Shown: one piece after another, positions 45,901 to 53,897 of the stretch
Layout: each line of letters begins with the position of its first letter
Numbering within the stretch: position 1 is the stretch's first letter
Assembly: GCF_913778135.1 (NCBI RefSeq)
Contig: NZ_CAJYVU010000091.1
Coordinates: 1-59,842, forward strand
DNA length: 59,842 nucleotides
DNA from: an uncultured Sphingomonas sp.
GTDB lineage: Bacteria; Pseudomonadota; Alphaproteobacteria; Sphingomonadales; Sphingomonadaceae
Direction: 5' to 3'
Notes under the pieces: generated by a model
Database searches by the model: none
What the model saw: the letters and a program-made list of their open reading frames with translations, nothing else
What the model was told of the DNA's origin: nothing
Program-made: the position numbers and the translations under genes

Positions 45901-46199
45901 TGGTGCCGACCGCTTTGTCTTTGTCGGGTGATAATTCGTTCCGCGCGCCGATGGGCGTCGTCGTGATCGGCGGCCTCACGCTGTCGACGCTTCTGACGCT
46001 GTTGATCGTGCCCGCGGCGTTCAGCCTCGCGATCGGGGCGGAGCGGCGGATCGGTCCGTGGATCGGGCGCCGCCTGCTCACCTATCGTCCCGGCGACGAT
46101 GGGCAGCCGGTGATCGAGCACGACGCGCCCGCAGGCGCGCTACCGGGCACCGCGGGGCGGATCGGTTACGGCGGCGAGGGCACGCATCCGGCGGAATGA
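42984..46199 (+). CDS. RND efflux permease (AcrB/HAE1 superfamily)
   Basis: 1071-residue inner-membrane drug/proton antiporter. Twelve helices in the RND pattern with two large periplasmic loops. TM4 carries the proton-relay acids in GVLVDDAIVEIENIV, and TM10-11 read LGIVAKNSILLIDFALE, where the Lys corresponds to the essential TM10 Lys. Start MGFRNISAWSIRNPV is usual for the group. Substrates cannot be inferred. No local regulator gene; coupling with the adaptor is tight. Confidence 0.95.
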   Translation: MGFRNISAWSIRNPVPSIVLFLILTVMGVVSFIRMDINQQPDIDFPGVVISINQPGAAPSELETQVTQRVEAAVRSLEGIDEINSYVSEGDSTTVVQLAIGTPIDRAVNEARDAITQIRADLPDGITEPQVSRIKANDFTLGSFTATGTDMSIEDLSWYIDNTVAKELLSVSGMGSVTRNGGVDREIRVILDPAKLAAQGLTASQINQQLRQVNLNAPGGRAEIAGAEQSVRVIGNADTAYQLSQTQINVGGGRTIRLADIAVVRDLYGERRSAAAVDGRSVISFDFKRAKGASDVTVFREAKAKLEALEKRNPKVKFRLRVDGSEYALVQYKAAIHSMIEGALLAVLVVFLFLRDWRATFIAALAIPLSAIPAFWFMDMLGFTLNNMTMLALSLVAGVLVDDAIVEIENIVRHMRMGKSAFQASIDAADEIGLAVLATTMAIVAVFFPVGLMPGISGQFFKNFGLTVVVAVLMSLAVARLITPMIAAYFLKASGHAEHGGGRWLDVYQRVLVWTLAEGKTPAARARGRLRRAAGYLRDHRVWTVGIGALAFALTLFLFTQIPMTFQPAQDRDRSVVTVTMPPGSTLEATQAVVEQVDELMHRQPLVASVYATTNVGSGRLNLQLKKPRDKTSTEFERELTPELAKIADARVNFESQFGWGDNNRDLSVTLAGDDPAQLAQTANTLVKQMAGVRGVVAPRVAGDLNRPEIQIRPRLDLAANLGVTTAALSSAIRIATLGDLDQNSARFSLSDRQIPIRVALAQSSRSRLDTIQNLPVPTATGGSVPLGLVAEIGFGSGPTRITRLNQQRQLTVGADLAPGLVASEVMAKVKTLPVMKNLPIGVQELQVGQAKWQMEMLVNFVFAVLAGVFLVFAVLILLYRRLLPPVVNMGSLLLAPLGGLIALMIAGQPLSLPVFIGLLMLLGIVAKNSILLIDFALEEMQAGVPLRAAIIDAGHKRAQPILMTTIAMVAGMVPTALSLSGDNSFRAPMGVVVIGGLTLSTLLTLLIVPAAFSLAIGAERRIGPWIGRRLLTYRPGDDGQPVIEHDAPAGALPGTAGRIGYGGEGTHPAE

Positions 46200-46256
46200 G
46201 GGTGCGCGCGCGGGAAGCGGCATGAACCTTCGTTTCGCTCGCGCTTTGATCTTGGG

Positions 46257-47522
46257 ATGACGATTACTGCCCGCCGCCGACTGCCGCATCCGCCGGTCCC
46301 GCCCGGGCTGCGGCGGATGCGGCTGATCGCGACCGGGCTGCTCGTTTTCATGGCGGTGACCTTCGTCGTCACGCGGTCGCTCCAGTCGCTCCACCCCGCC
46401 TGGGGTTTCGTGCGCGCGTTCAGCGAGGCGGCGATGGTCGGCGGGCTTGCCGACTGGTTCGCCGTTACCGCACTGTTCCGCCATCCGCTGGCGCTGCCGA
46501 TCCCGCACACCGCGATCATTCCCCGCAACAAGGATCGGATTGGCGATCAGCTCGCGACCTTCCTGCGCGACTATTTCCTGATCCCCTCCGTTGTCGCCAG
46601 GCGGATGGCGCGGATCGACGTCGCTGCCGCCGCCGGGCGCTGGCTCGCCAACCCGCAAGGGTCGGGTGGGCGGCTCGCACGCGGCACGTCGCGGCTGGCC
46701 GTCGAAATCTTGCAGGAGCTCGATCAGGAGCGTCTCGGCGGGATGGTGCGCGCGATGCTGGTGTCGCGCGTGCGCGAGACCGAGCTGTCGCCGATGATCG
46801 GTCGCGCGCTCTCCGCCGCTGTCGCGGAGGACCGGCACCTACCCGTGCTCGACAGCCTGATCGGCTGGGGTCGCGACGCACTGCGCAGCAACGAGGATCT
46901 GATCCGCGCGATGGTGCACGACCGCGCGGGATCGATCCTGCGCTGGACCGGGCTTGACGAAACGCTCGCCAACAAGCTGATCGACGGGCTCGACAAGCTG
47001 ATCGGCGACATCGCCGAGAATCGCGAGCATCCGCTGCGGCTGAAGGCCGAGGAAGGTCTCGCGCAACTGGCACACGACCTCCAGCACACGCCGGAGATGC
47101 GCGACAAAGTCGAGAGACTGAAGATCGAGCTGCTCGAAAACCCGGCCATGCAGGATTGGATCAACGGCCTGTGGGAGCAGGCGCGCGCCGCGATGCTGCG
47201 TCTGGCACGCGACCCGCAGGCATTGCTCTCGGGCAAGTTCGGCGAGGCATTGCAGCAGCTCGGCCACACGCTGGAGCGCGATCCGCGGCTAGGGCGCACG
47301 ATCAACCGGTTCGTGCGTCGCGCCGTCGTCGGTGCCGCGGCCGATTACGGCGACACGATCGTGCGGCTGGTGTCGGAAACCGTGCGCGGCTGGGATACGC
47401 GGACGATCACCGAGCGGTTGGAGAATGCGGTCGGCAAGGACCTGCAGTTCATCCGCGTCAACGGCACTTTGGTCGGCGGGCTGGTCGGCGTGCTGATCCA
47501 CGCGGTCGACGTGCTGCTCTGA
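46257..47522 (+). CDS. DUF445-domain membrane-anchored protein
   Basis: 421 residues. Two hydrophobic helices at the ends (LIATGLLVFMAVTFVVT near residue 23, GTLVGGLVGVLIHAVDVLL at the C-terminus) enclose a long helical cytoplasmic or periplasmic body. The conserved GGLADWFAVTALFRHPLALPIPHTAIIPRNKDRIG stretch (from about residue 61) defines DUF445. Function unknown. It lies between the RND pump and the Mla operon with a 57-base and a 78-base gap. Confidence 0.85.
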   Translation: MTITARRRLPHPPVPPGLRRMRLIATGLLVFMAVTFVVTRSLQSLHPAWGFVRAFSEAAMVGGLADWFAVTALFRHPLALPIPHTAIIPRNKDRIGDQLATFLRDYFLIPSVVARRMARIDVAAAAGRWLANPQGSGGRLARGTSRLAVEILQELDQERLGGMVRAMLVSRVRETELSPMIGRALSAAVAEDRHLPVLDSLIGWGRDALRSNEDLIRAMVHDRAGSILRWTGLDETLANKLIDGLDKLIGDIAENREHPLRLKAEEGLAQLAHDLQHTPEMRDKVERLKIELLENPAMQDWINGLWEQARAAMLRLARDPQALLSGKFGEALQQLGHTLERDPRLGRTINRFVRRAVVGAAADYGDTIVRLVSETVRGWDTRTITERLENAVGKDLQFIRVNGTLVGGLVGVLIHAVDVLL

Positions 47523-47600
47523 CGTGGTGATTCCAGAAGCGGAACGATCGTTCACCCGAAACGCTTGTGACGCGATGAGCTTTGCCGCATGGATTGACGC

Positions 47601-48698
47601 ATGAGCGCGGCAGCCGATTTCACCGACGACGCGGGCGTGATCCGCTTCTCCGGCGACCTGTCGCTGGCGCGGCTCGGCAGCCTGCCCGAACGGCTGACCG
47701 CGCACGACGGCGCGGTGAAGACGATCGATCTGTCGGGAATCAACCGCATCGACACGATCGGCGCCTGGGTCATCCACCGCTTCGCGCGTGATAAGGACGC
47801 GCAGGTCGAGGGACTGACCGGCGACAACCGCACCCTGTTCGAACATGTCGAGGCGGCCGATCAGCCGGTGCAGATGCGCCCGACCCGCGTCGCGCCGTTC
47901 CGCCGCGTGATGGGGGAGATCGGCGACGCGGTGGTGCTCGCGGGACAGACCGCGATGGGGCTGCTCGGCTTTATGGGCGCGACCGTCATCTCGCTCGGCA
48001 CCGTGATTCGCCATCCAAGCCGTTTCCGCTTCAACGCGGTGGTGCAGCGGTTCGAGGTCGTCGGCGTCTCCGCGCTGGGCATCATCGGGTTGATGAGCTT
48101 CCTGATCGGCATCGTCATCGCGCAACAGGGCGCGGTGCAGCTCAGGCAATTCGGCGCGGAAGCGTTCACGATCAACCTGGTCGGGCGCATCACGTTGCGC
48201 GAATTGGGCGTGCTGATGACCGCAATCATGGTCGCGGGCCGGTCGGGTTCGGCGTTCGCAGCGCAGCTCGGCACCATGAAGTTGACCGAGGAGGTCGATG
48301 CGCTGCGCGTCATCGGGGTGTCACCGATGGAGGCGCTGGTGCTGCCGCGCACGATCGCGTCGATCGTGCTGATGCCGCTGCTCGGGTTTTATGCATCGGT
48401 CATCTCGATCATCGGTGGCGGCGTGCTGTGCTGGCTGTCGCTCGACATCCCGCCCGCCGCCTATGTCACCCGCATCCGCGAAGTGGTGCCGATCACCGAC
48501 CTGTTCGTCGGGCTGATCAAGGCGCCGGTGTTCGGCGCGATCATCGCGATCGCCGGCTGTTTCCAAGGCATGCAGGTGAAGGGCGATGCCGAGCAGGTGG
48601 GGCTACGCACCACCTCCGCGGTGGTGCAGGCGATCTTCATGGTGATCGTGCTCGATGCTTTTTTCGCCGTGTTCTTCGAACAGATCGGGTGGCTGTGA
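47601..48698 (+). CDS. mlaE: Mla-type ABC permease with N-terminal STAS domain
   Basis: 365 residues. The first 90 or so form a STAS-like domain (KTIDLSGINRIDTIGAWVIH), which E. coli encodes as separate MlaB; the rest is the MlaE permease with about five helices and conserved GRSGSAFAAQLGTMKLTEEVDAL. It belongs to a retrograde or anterograde phospholipid transporter at the inner membrane. Its TGA overlaps the ATG of the ATPase gene by one base. Confidence 0.92.
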   Translation: MSAAADFTDDAGVIRFSGDLSLARLGSLPERLTAHDGAVKTIDLSGINRIDTIGAWVIHRFARDKDAQVEGLTGDNRTLFEHVEAADQPVQMRPTRVAPFRRVMGEIGDAVVLAGQTAMGLLGFMGATVISLGTVIRHPSRFRFNAVVQRFEVVGVSALGIIGLMSFLIGIVIAQQGAVQLRQFGAEAFTINLVGRITLRELGVLMTAIMVAGRSGSAFAAQLGTMKLTEEVDALRVIGVSPMEALVLPRTIASIVLMPLLGFYASVISIIGGGVLCWLSLDIPPAAYVTRIREVVPITDLFVGLIKAPVFGAIIAIAGCFQGMQVKGDAEQVGLRTTSAVVQAIFMVIVLDAFFAVFFEQIGWL

Positions 48699-49675
48699 TG
48701 GCGAACAGCGACGATCACATCATCCGCATCAAGAACCTGTGTAACCGCTTCGGCGAGCAGACCGTCCATGACGGGCTCGACCTCGACGTGCGCCGCGGCG
48801 AGATATTGGGCGTCGTCGGCGGATCGGGCACCGGCAAATCGGTGCTGATGCGCTCGATCATCGGATTGCAGACGCCCGAGGCGGGCGAGGTCGAGGTGTT
48901 CGGCGAGCCGACGCTCGGCCGCGACGAGACAGAGACGCTCGACATCCGCCGGCGCTGGGGCGTGCTGTTCCAGGGTGGTGCGCTGTTCTCAACGCTGACG
49001 GTCGCCGAAAACGTGCAGGTGCCGCTGCGCGAATTCTACCCCGACCTCGACCTCGCGCTGCTCGACGAGATCGCGTCGTACAAGGTGGTGATGACGGGTC
49101 TACCCGCCGACGCCGGCCCCAAATATCCGGCCGAACTGTCGGGCGGCATGCGCAAGCGCGCCGGGCTGGCGCGCGCTCTGGCGCTCGATCCCGAGCTGCT
49201 GTTCCTCGACGAGCCGACCGCGGGGCTCGACCCGATCGGCGCGGCGGCGTTCGACCAGCTGACGCAAGGGTTGCAGCGCACGCTGGGCCTGACCGTGTTC
49301 CTGATCACGCACGATCTCGATACGCTCTACGCCATCTGCGACCGTGTCGCGGTGCTCGCCGATAAAAAGGTGATCGCCGTCGGCACGATCCCCGAACTGC
49401 TCGCCACCGACCACCCGTGGATACAGGAATATTTCAACGGGCCGCGCGGGCGCGCCGCAGTGGACGCGCAGCAGAAGGCCGGAGACAAGATGGAGGGGCA
49501 GGCGCGATCGGCCGTCGCCGACGCGGCCGCGCACCCGACCGAGGTTGCGCGAACCGTTGATGGCCAACGCACCCAGGGCACGCTCGCCGACAATGCCGCG
49601 CGCGGCGCGCCCGCGGACGAGCCCGCGCGCACGCTCGAGCGCACCGACGCCGCGCGCACAACAGGGACCAAGTGA
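48698..49675 (+). CDS. mlaF: Mla-type ABC ATPase with C-terminal extension
   Basis: 325 residues. Walker A GGSGTGKSV, signature LSGGMRKRAG (the MlaF variant), Walker B LLFLDEPTAGLDP and switch His in ITHDLD are present. After the usual end near residue 262 comes a tail of about 60 Ala/Arg/Thr/Glu-rich residues (KAGDKMEGQARSAV to the end), likely disordered. Four genes overlap in sequence mlaE-mlaF-mlaD-lipoprotein. Confidence 0.93.
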   Translation: MANSDDHIIRIKNLCNRFGEQTVHDGLDLDVRRGEILGVVGGSGTGKSVLMRSIIGLQTPEAGEVEVFGEPTLGRDETETLDIRRRWGVLFQGGALFSTLTVAENVQVPLREFYPDLDLALLDEIASYKVVMTGLPADAGPKYPAELSGGMRKRAGLARALALDPELLFLDEPTAGLDPIGAAAFDQLTQGLQRTLGLTVFLITHDLDTLYAICDRVAVLADKKVIAVGTIPELLATDHPWIQEYFNGPRGRAAVDAQQKAGDKMEGQARSAVADAAAHPTEVARTVDGQRTQGTLADNAARGAPADEPARTLERTDAARTTGTK

Positions 49676-50637
49676 TGGAAACGCGATCGAACCACGTCCT
49701 CGTCGGTGCCGTCGTGCTGATCCTGCTGGCGATGCTGGCGATCTTCACTGTGTGGATCGCGCGCTTCGGCGGCACCGAGGAGCATGAATACGACATCTTC
49801 TTCCGCCAGTCGGTCGATGGGCTGGCGACGGGATCGTCGGTAACCTTCTCGGGCGTGCCGGCGGGACAGGTGAAGTCGATCTCGCTGTGGCAGCCCGATC
49901 CGCAATACGTCCGCGTCCGCGTCAGCCTGAAGCAGGATATCCCGGTGCTGCGCGGCACGACCGCGACGATCCAGGGCAGCTTCACCGGCACCAGCACGGT
50001 CAGCCTCGACGGCGCGGTCAAGGGCCAGCCGCCGATCACCTGTCCCGACCCTGATCCGAACAAGGTCTGCCCGCTCGGCAAGCCGGTGATCCCGACGAAG
50101 ACCGGCGGTTTGGGCGCGATCCTGAATTCTGCGCCGCAGCTGCTCGAGCGGCTGTCGACGCTGACCGAGCGACTGACCGGCATGCTGTCCGATCGCAACC
50201 AGGCGTCGATTGCGGGCATCCTCGACAACACCAACCGGTTGTCGGCCGCGCTCGCCGATCGCGGACCCGAGATCGCCGCGACGCTGGCGCAGACGCGCGT
50301 CGCCATCGCGCAGGCGGGCAATGCCGCGCAGCAGATCGGCGAATTGGCGCAGACGACCAACGGCGTGCTGGCCAACGACATCCAGCCGACGATCCAGAAT
50401 CTGAACGGCGCGATCAAATCGGCGCAGGCGAGTGCGGACACGCTCAACAGCGCGATCGGCGATGCGCGGCCGGGGCTAACCACCTTTTCGAAACAGACGA
50501 TTCCGCAGATCAACCAGCTGGTGCGTGACCTGCGCGTGACCTCGGCCTCGCTCGCCACCATCGCGGAACGGGTAGAGCAGGGTGGGGCAAGCTCGCTGAT
50601 CGGTCAGCAGAAGCTGCCGGATTACAAGGGGAAATAA
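49675..50637 (+). CDS. mlaD: MCE-domain (MlaD-like) substrate-binding protein
   Basis: 320 residues: an N-terminal helix (HVLVGAVVLILLAMLAIFTVWIA), one MCE domain (ITLS-type VTFSGVPAGQVKSISLW, then GTTATIQGSFTGTSTVSL), and a long helical C-terminal region with repeating heptads rich in Ala/Gln (LAQTRVAIAQAGNAAQQIG). The latter is longer than in E. coli MlaD (about 180 aa) and may form a needle-like or tubular extension toward the outer membrane. ATG overlaps the previous stop by one base. Confidence 0.92.
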   Translation: METRSNHVLVGAVVLILLAMLAIFTVWIARFGGTEEHEYDIFFRQSVDGLATGSSVTFSGVPAGQVKSISLWQPDPQYVRVRVSLKQDIPVLRGTTATIQGSFTGTSTVSLDGAVKGQPPITCPDPDPNKVCPLGKPVIPTKTGGLGAILNSAPQLLERLSTLTERLTGMLSDRNQASIAGILDNTNRLSAALADRGPEIAATLAQTRVAIAQAGNAAQQIGELAQTTNGVLANDIQPTIQNLNGAIKSAQASADTLNSAIGDARPGLTTFSKQTIPQINQLVRDLRVTSASLATIAERVEQGGASSLIGQQKLPDYKGK

Positions 50638-50639
50638 GC

Positions 50640-51236
50640 GTGCGGCACTCTCTCCTCCGTCTCTCGCCCATCGCGACCGCGATTGCCCTGTCGGGGTGCA
50701 TCAGCTTCGGTGCGAAGCCGCCACCCTCGCTGCTGACGCTGAACGCGACCGCGCAGCCGCAGCCGGGCCGGACGCAATCCTCAGCCGACGCGCGCTCGAT
50801 CGTGGTGCAGACGCCGTCAGTTGCGACCGCACTGTCCACTGCGCGTGTGCCGGTGCAGGCGACTGCGGGCACCATTGCTTACGTCAAGGATGCGCAATGG
50901 ACCGAGCCGCCCGCGCGTCTGTTCGCGCGGTTGCTGTCCGACACGCTGACCGCGCAGGCGAATATCGTCGTGCTCTCGCCCGTACAATCGATCAGCGATC
51001 CGAGCGGCAATCTCGCAGGGGAACTACGCGCCTTCGGGCTCGATGCGACCACGCAGCAGGCCGTGGTGATCTACGACGCCGCGCTGACCCGCGTGAACGC
51101 GACCGCGGTGGAGAAGCGCCGCTTCGAGGCGCGCGTGCCGGTCTCGGCGATCGACGCGGCATCGGCTGGACCGTCGCTCAACCAGGCCGCCAATCAGGTC
51201 GCGGCCGAGGTGGCGACCTGGGTCGGAGGGCGCTGA
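50640..51236 (+). CDS. ABC-transport auxiliary lipoprotein (PqiC/DUF330-like)
   Basis: 198 residues, GTG start. The N-terminus ends in a lipobox LSGC (IALSGCISFG), so it is a lipoprotein with the Cys at about residue 20. The body has ATAGTIAYVKDAQWTEPPARLF and the IYDAALTR strand typical of auxiliary components that partner MCE systems (as PqiC does). It likely ties the MlaD-like protein to the outer membrane. Two bases separate it from mlaD. Confidence 0.85.
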   Translation: MRHSLLRLSPIATAIALSGCISFGAKPPPSLLTLNATAQPQPGRTQSSADARSIVVQTPSVATALSTARVPVQATAGTIAYVKDAQWTEPPARLFARLLSDTLTAQANIVVLSPVQSISDPSGNLAGELRAFGLDATTQQAVVIYDAALTRVNATAVEKRRFEARVPVSAIDAASAGPSLNQAANQVAAEVATWVGGR

Positions 51237-51300
51237 CGATCAGGCCAGGATAGTGCGGCGGGTGACAGGGCACGTCGCTTTGACCTAGCCCAAAGGTGGA

Positions 51301-51389
51301 GCTCTGAGGTTCGCGCACCCCTGTAGCCGCGGAACGGTTCCGTCAGAGCCAGCACCGTCAGGACCGGTCCGCGGTGTCAGGGGAGCCCC
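51301..51389. repeat. Tandem hairpins between convergent operons
   Basis: Outer arms GCTCTGA (51301-51307) and TCAGAGC (51343-51349) enclose CGGAAC/GTTCCG (51330-51342). Next CACCG (51353-51357) pairs with CGGTG (51372-51376) around the palindrome GGACCGGTCC (51361-51370), then GGGG/CCCC at 51380-51389. There is no U-tract. The position between the Mla lipoprotein and the convergent PPIase suggests termination or mRNA end protection. Confidence 0.5.
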
Positions 51390-51418
51390 AGCCGTGCCTT
51401 AACCGACGGCCGGGCGAG

Positions 51419-52378
51419 CTACCTGTTTGCCGGCTCCGCCCTGACCGGTACGGGTATGTTGCACACGTCCGCGGCGCCGGCGGGTTGTTCAAAGAATGGC
51501 GGCTCACGGTTCTGACGCGCCGCGACGTAGCGCGACCACGTCGTCCCGCTGGTCGACAGATACGCGAAATGCGGTCGCTCCGCGGCCGGCAATTCACTTG
51601 CAAGCCGCACACTCATGATCGTCGTGCGCTCGGCCGGCTGCTCGTAGAAGCCCAGATCGCCGGTCCCACGCGGTAGGCTGGACAGCTGCTCTATCCCATC
51701 GATGACCCGCCCGACCACCGCGATGTTGCGGTCGAGGTGGCGCGGCGCGTGGCCGATCACCGCGTACAATTCCGCACCCGATCCCGCATCCGGCGCCAGA
51801 TTGCGTCCCACACCAACGCTGCCGTAGCAATGGATCGGCCACACCCGCCGGCTGGCAGCCGGTGCGGCATCGGTGGCGATCGGGAAGTCGCGATACCACG
51901 TGACGTGCGGGGCATAGACGTCGGCAACGCGACCCTTCTTCCCACGAGCAGTCAGCGGATCAAGCGACTTCGGCGACGCTGCCGCCAGCGTCCGCCACGC
52001 CAGCGTATAGTCACCCGGCGTCATCGTCCGCAGTCCCGGTGGAAGCGGCTTCTTCTCGGTCGCGTCGCCCCATTGTGCGACGTAATTGTCCTGGACGCGA
52101 TTGACGCTGGTCCCGTCCCACCAGTGCGCGGCGGCGAGCCGGCGAATGTTCGCGACCCATCCGTTCGACAGCGGCGAGGGCACCAGCTGGATCACCACGC
52201 GGCGCGGCTCCGTCTGCCCAGCCGCGGGCGCCAGCGTCATCACCAGCATCTCGTCGGCGGGGATCGCCACCCACTCGCCCGCAGGGGCAGACTGCGCAAT
52301 CTGACCGGGGCTCGGCGGAGAAGTGTCGGCCGGAGCGGCCGCCATGGCGAGCAGTGCGAGGAGCGTGGCGAGCGACAT
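51419..52378 (-). CDS. Cyclophilin-type peptidyl-prolyl isomerase-like protein, exported
   Basis: 319 residues. An N-terminal hydrophobic stretch (LATLLALLAMAAAPA) acts as leader. The rest follows a distant cyclophilin pattern seen in sphingomonads: VVIQLVPSPLSNGWVANIRRLAAAHWWDGTSV (partly visible from residue 60), NYVAQWGDAT, and AELYAVIGHAPRHLDRNIAVVG with GRVIDGIEQL. Classic active-site residues are poorly conserved, so activity is uncertain. ATG 52378 (AGGA eight bases upstream) or 52393 could start it. Confidence 0.7.
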   Translation of the reverse strand: MSLATLLALLAMAAAPADTSPPSPGQIAQSAPAGEWVAIPADEMLVMTLAPAAGQTEPRRVVIQLVPSPLSNGWVANIRRLAAAHWWDGTSVNRVQDNYVAQWGDATEKKPLPPGLRTMTPGDYTLAWRTLAAASPKSLDPLTARGKKGRVADVYAPHVTWYRDFPIATDAAPAASRRVWPIHCYGSVGVGRNLAPDAGSGAELYAVIGHAPRHLDRNIAVVGRVIDGIEQLSSLPRGTGDLGFYEQPAERTTIMSVRLASELPAAERPHFAYLSTSGTTWSRYVAARQNREPPFFEQPAGAADVCNIPVPVRAEPANR

Positions 52379-52465
52379 GCCCGCATCCTGCATCCGCACT
52401 CCATGCCACGCAACCGCTTGCACAAGTGCGCAGCGCTCGGTAGGCGACACCACCCAGCGATATGC

Positions 52466-52556
52466 GGAGCGGTGGCCGAGTGGTCGAAGGCGCTCGCCTG
52501 GAAAGTGAGTATACGGCAAAACCGTATCGAGGGTTCGAATCCCTCCCGCTCCGCCA
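52466..52556 (+). tRNA. tRNA-Ser(GGA)
   Basis: Acceptor stem GGAGCGG (52466-52472) pairs with CCGCTCC (52546-52552), G discriminator, CCA encoded at 52554-52556. The anticodon stem CTCGC/GTGAG encloses CTGGAAA with GGA at 52500-52502. A long variable arm (TACGG-CAAAA-CCGTA) confirms class II serine tRNA, and GGTTCGAATCC is the T arm. It reads UCC (and UCU) codons. No integrase adjoins it. Confidence 0.97.
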
Positions 52557-52623
52557 TGCTGCAAGCGCAGCTTTATGAATCTGCGTGCTCTCAAGGCTTC
52601 TGAGTAGCTTCCGTAAGGTGTTG

Positions 52624-53361
52624 CTACACTGACGCCCCGACGAAATGACCGATCAGTGCGGTCACGCCCATCGCGATCGCACCCCAGAAGACCACCCGCG
52701 TCATCGCTGGCAGCATGCGCGCGCCGCCGACCCGCGCCCCGATCGCCCCCAACAATGCCAGCAGCCCCAGCGCGGCGGCGAATACCGCGACTGCGGTCAG
52801 GCCGTGCGGCGCGGTCACTGCGACCAGCAACGGCAGCGCCGCGCCCGCGGTGAAGGCAGCGGCAGACGACAAGGCAGCCTGAATTGGCCGCGCCGCCAGC
52901 TCGTCCGTCAGCCCGAGTTCGTCGCGCATGTGCGCTCCGAGCGCGTCGTGCGCCATCATCTGCTCGGCCACCTGTCGCGCCAGATCGGCGCTGACGCCGC
53001 GCGTCTCGTAGATTGCGGCAAGCTCGGTCGTCTCCTGCTCGGGTGCGCGCGCCAACTCGCGTCGCTCGCGCGCGAGGTCGGCCTGCTCGGTATCGCTCTG
53101 CGAACTGACCGAGACATATTCGCCTGCCGCCATCGACAGCGCGCCGCCGACCAACGCCGCACTGCCCGCTAGCAGGACGCTCGACATCGTCGCGGTCGGC
53201 GCGGCGGCAACGCCCACCAGCAGGCTGGAAACTGAAATGATCCCGTCATTCGCACCCAGCACTGCGGCGCGCAGCCATCCGGTGCGATGGACCAAATGAT
53301 GCTCGGTATAGGCTGGCGAAGCAGCCGACCCGGCGTGCGTGACGGTGACGGTTTCGTTCAT
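52624..53361 (-). CDS. VIT-family (CCC1/VIT1) iron or manganese transporter
   Basis: 245 residues with five hydrophobic helices. TM1 carries RAAVLGANDGIISVSSLLVGV and TM2 AALVGGALSMAAGEYVSVSSQ, both family signatures. Between TM2 and TM3 a Glu-rich helical domain (ARERRELARAPEQETTELAAIYETRG) resembles the metal-binding domain of VIT1. Eukaryotic relatives move Fe2+ or Mn2+ out of the cytosol. Its ATG overlaps the stop of the DUF3833 gene by four bases (ATGA). Confidence 0.9.
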   Translation of the reverse strand: MNETVTVTHAGSAASPAYTEHHLVHRTGWLRAAVLGANDGIISVSSLLVGVAAAPTATMSSVLLAGSAALVGGALSMAAGEYVSVSSQSDTEQADLARERRELARAPEQETTELAAIYETRGVSADLARQVAEQMMAHDALGAHMRDELGLTDELAARPIQAALSSAAAFTAGAALPLLVAVTAPHGLTAVAVFAAALGLLALLGAIGARVGGARMLPAMTRVVFWGAIAMGVTALIGHFVGASV

Positions 53362-53897
53362 CGCTGCTGTTTCTCGATCCGTTCGTTCAGTTGCGCAACC
53401 ACGATGCCGAGCTTGCGAACCGTCATGCGGTTGATCGCCACCTGACCGCCGGGTTGCAGGAACAGGCGTTGTTCGACCTTCAACCCGTGCCGCATCGTGA
53501 AGCGGATTTCGAGCATATTGCCACGCGCGGTGGCGGTCACCGGGCCGACAGCGTCGGTCAGCGTGCCGGTGTAGCGCAGCGGGCCGGTGTGACGCAGCCG
53601 CCAGCGACGATGCTTCGGCGATCCATCGCCCTGTACCACCTCCTGATCAAGCGTGATCGTACCGGCAGCATCGACGCGACCCAATCCGTGCACGTCGGTC
53701 CTGGTCGCGCCGCGCAGCACGACGCGCAGCGTGCCGACGCCGTGCGTTTCGTCCGCGAAGAATGCAGCCGGATCGAACACCGGTTGTGGCGCGGCGCGCG
53801 GCAGCGGACCTGTGCCCGAGACGCAACCGGCCGCTCCGAACGGAACGGCCAGTGCTACAATCAATCGGGTCGTGATCCGACCACGCGCGATCGTCAT
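53358..53897 (-). CDS. DUF3833 lipoprotein
   Basis: 179 residues with an N-terminal lipobox FGAAGC (Cys25), so it is membrane-anchored and faces the periplasm. The DUF3833-like body is beta-rich, with DGSPKHRRWRLRHTGPLRYTGTLTDAVG and RMTVRKLGIVVAQLNERIEK at the end. Function unknown. It overlaps the exported Dps gene by one base (TGATG) and the VIT gene by four bases, so the three are almost certainly translated together. Confidence 0.85.
   Translation of the reverse strand: MTIARGRITTRLIVALAVPFGAAGCVSGTGPLPRAAPQPVFDPAAFFADETHGVGTLRVVLRGATRTDVHGLGRVDAAGTITLDQEVVQGDGSPKHRRWRLRHTGPLRYTGTLTDAVGPVTATARGNMLEIRFTMRHGLKVEQRLFLQPGGQVAINRMTVRKLGIVVAQLNERIEKQQR

Noticed and set aside
43863..46121. 752-codon open frame antisense to the RND permease
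   Set aside because: It is rich in His, Asp, Arg and Gln with no hydrophobic core or motif, as expected from the shadow of a GC-rich gene; the plus-strand permease accounts for the region.
47541..47565. EcfG-like sequence GGAAC-N16-CGCT before mlaE
   Set aside because: The -10 lacks the consensus T at the third position, and no stress-related role of the Mla operon supports it.
52466..52623. tRNA-Ser as an integration site
   Set aside because: No integrase, direct repeat of the tRNA 3' end or foreign composition was seen on either side.
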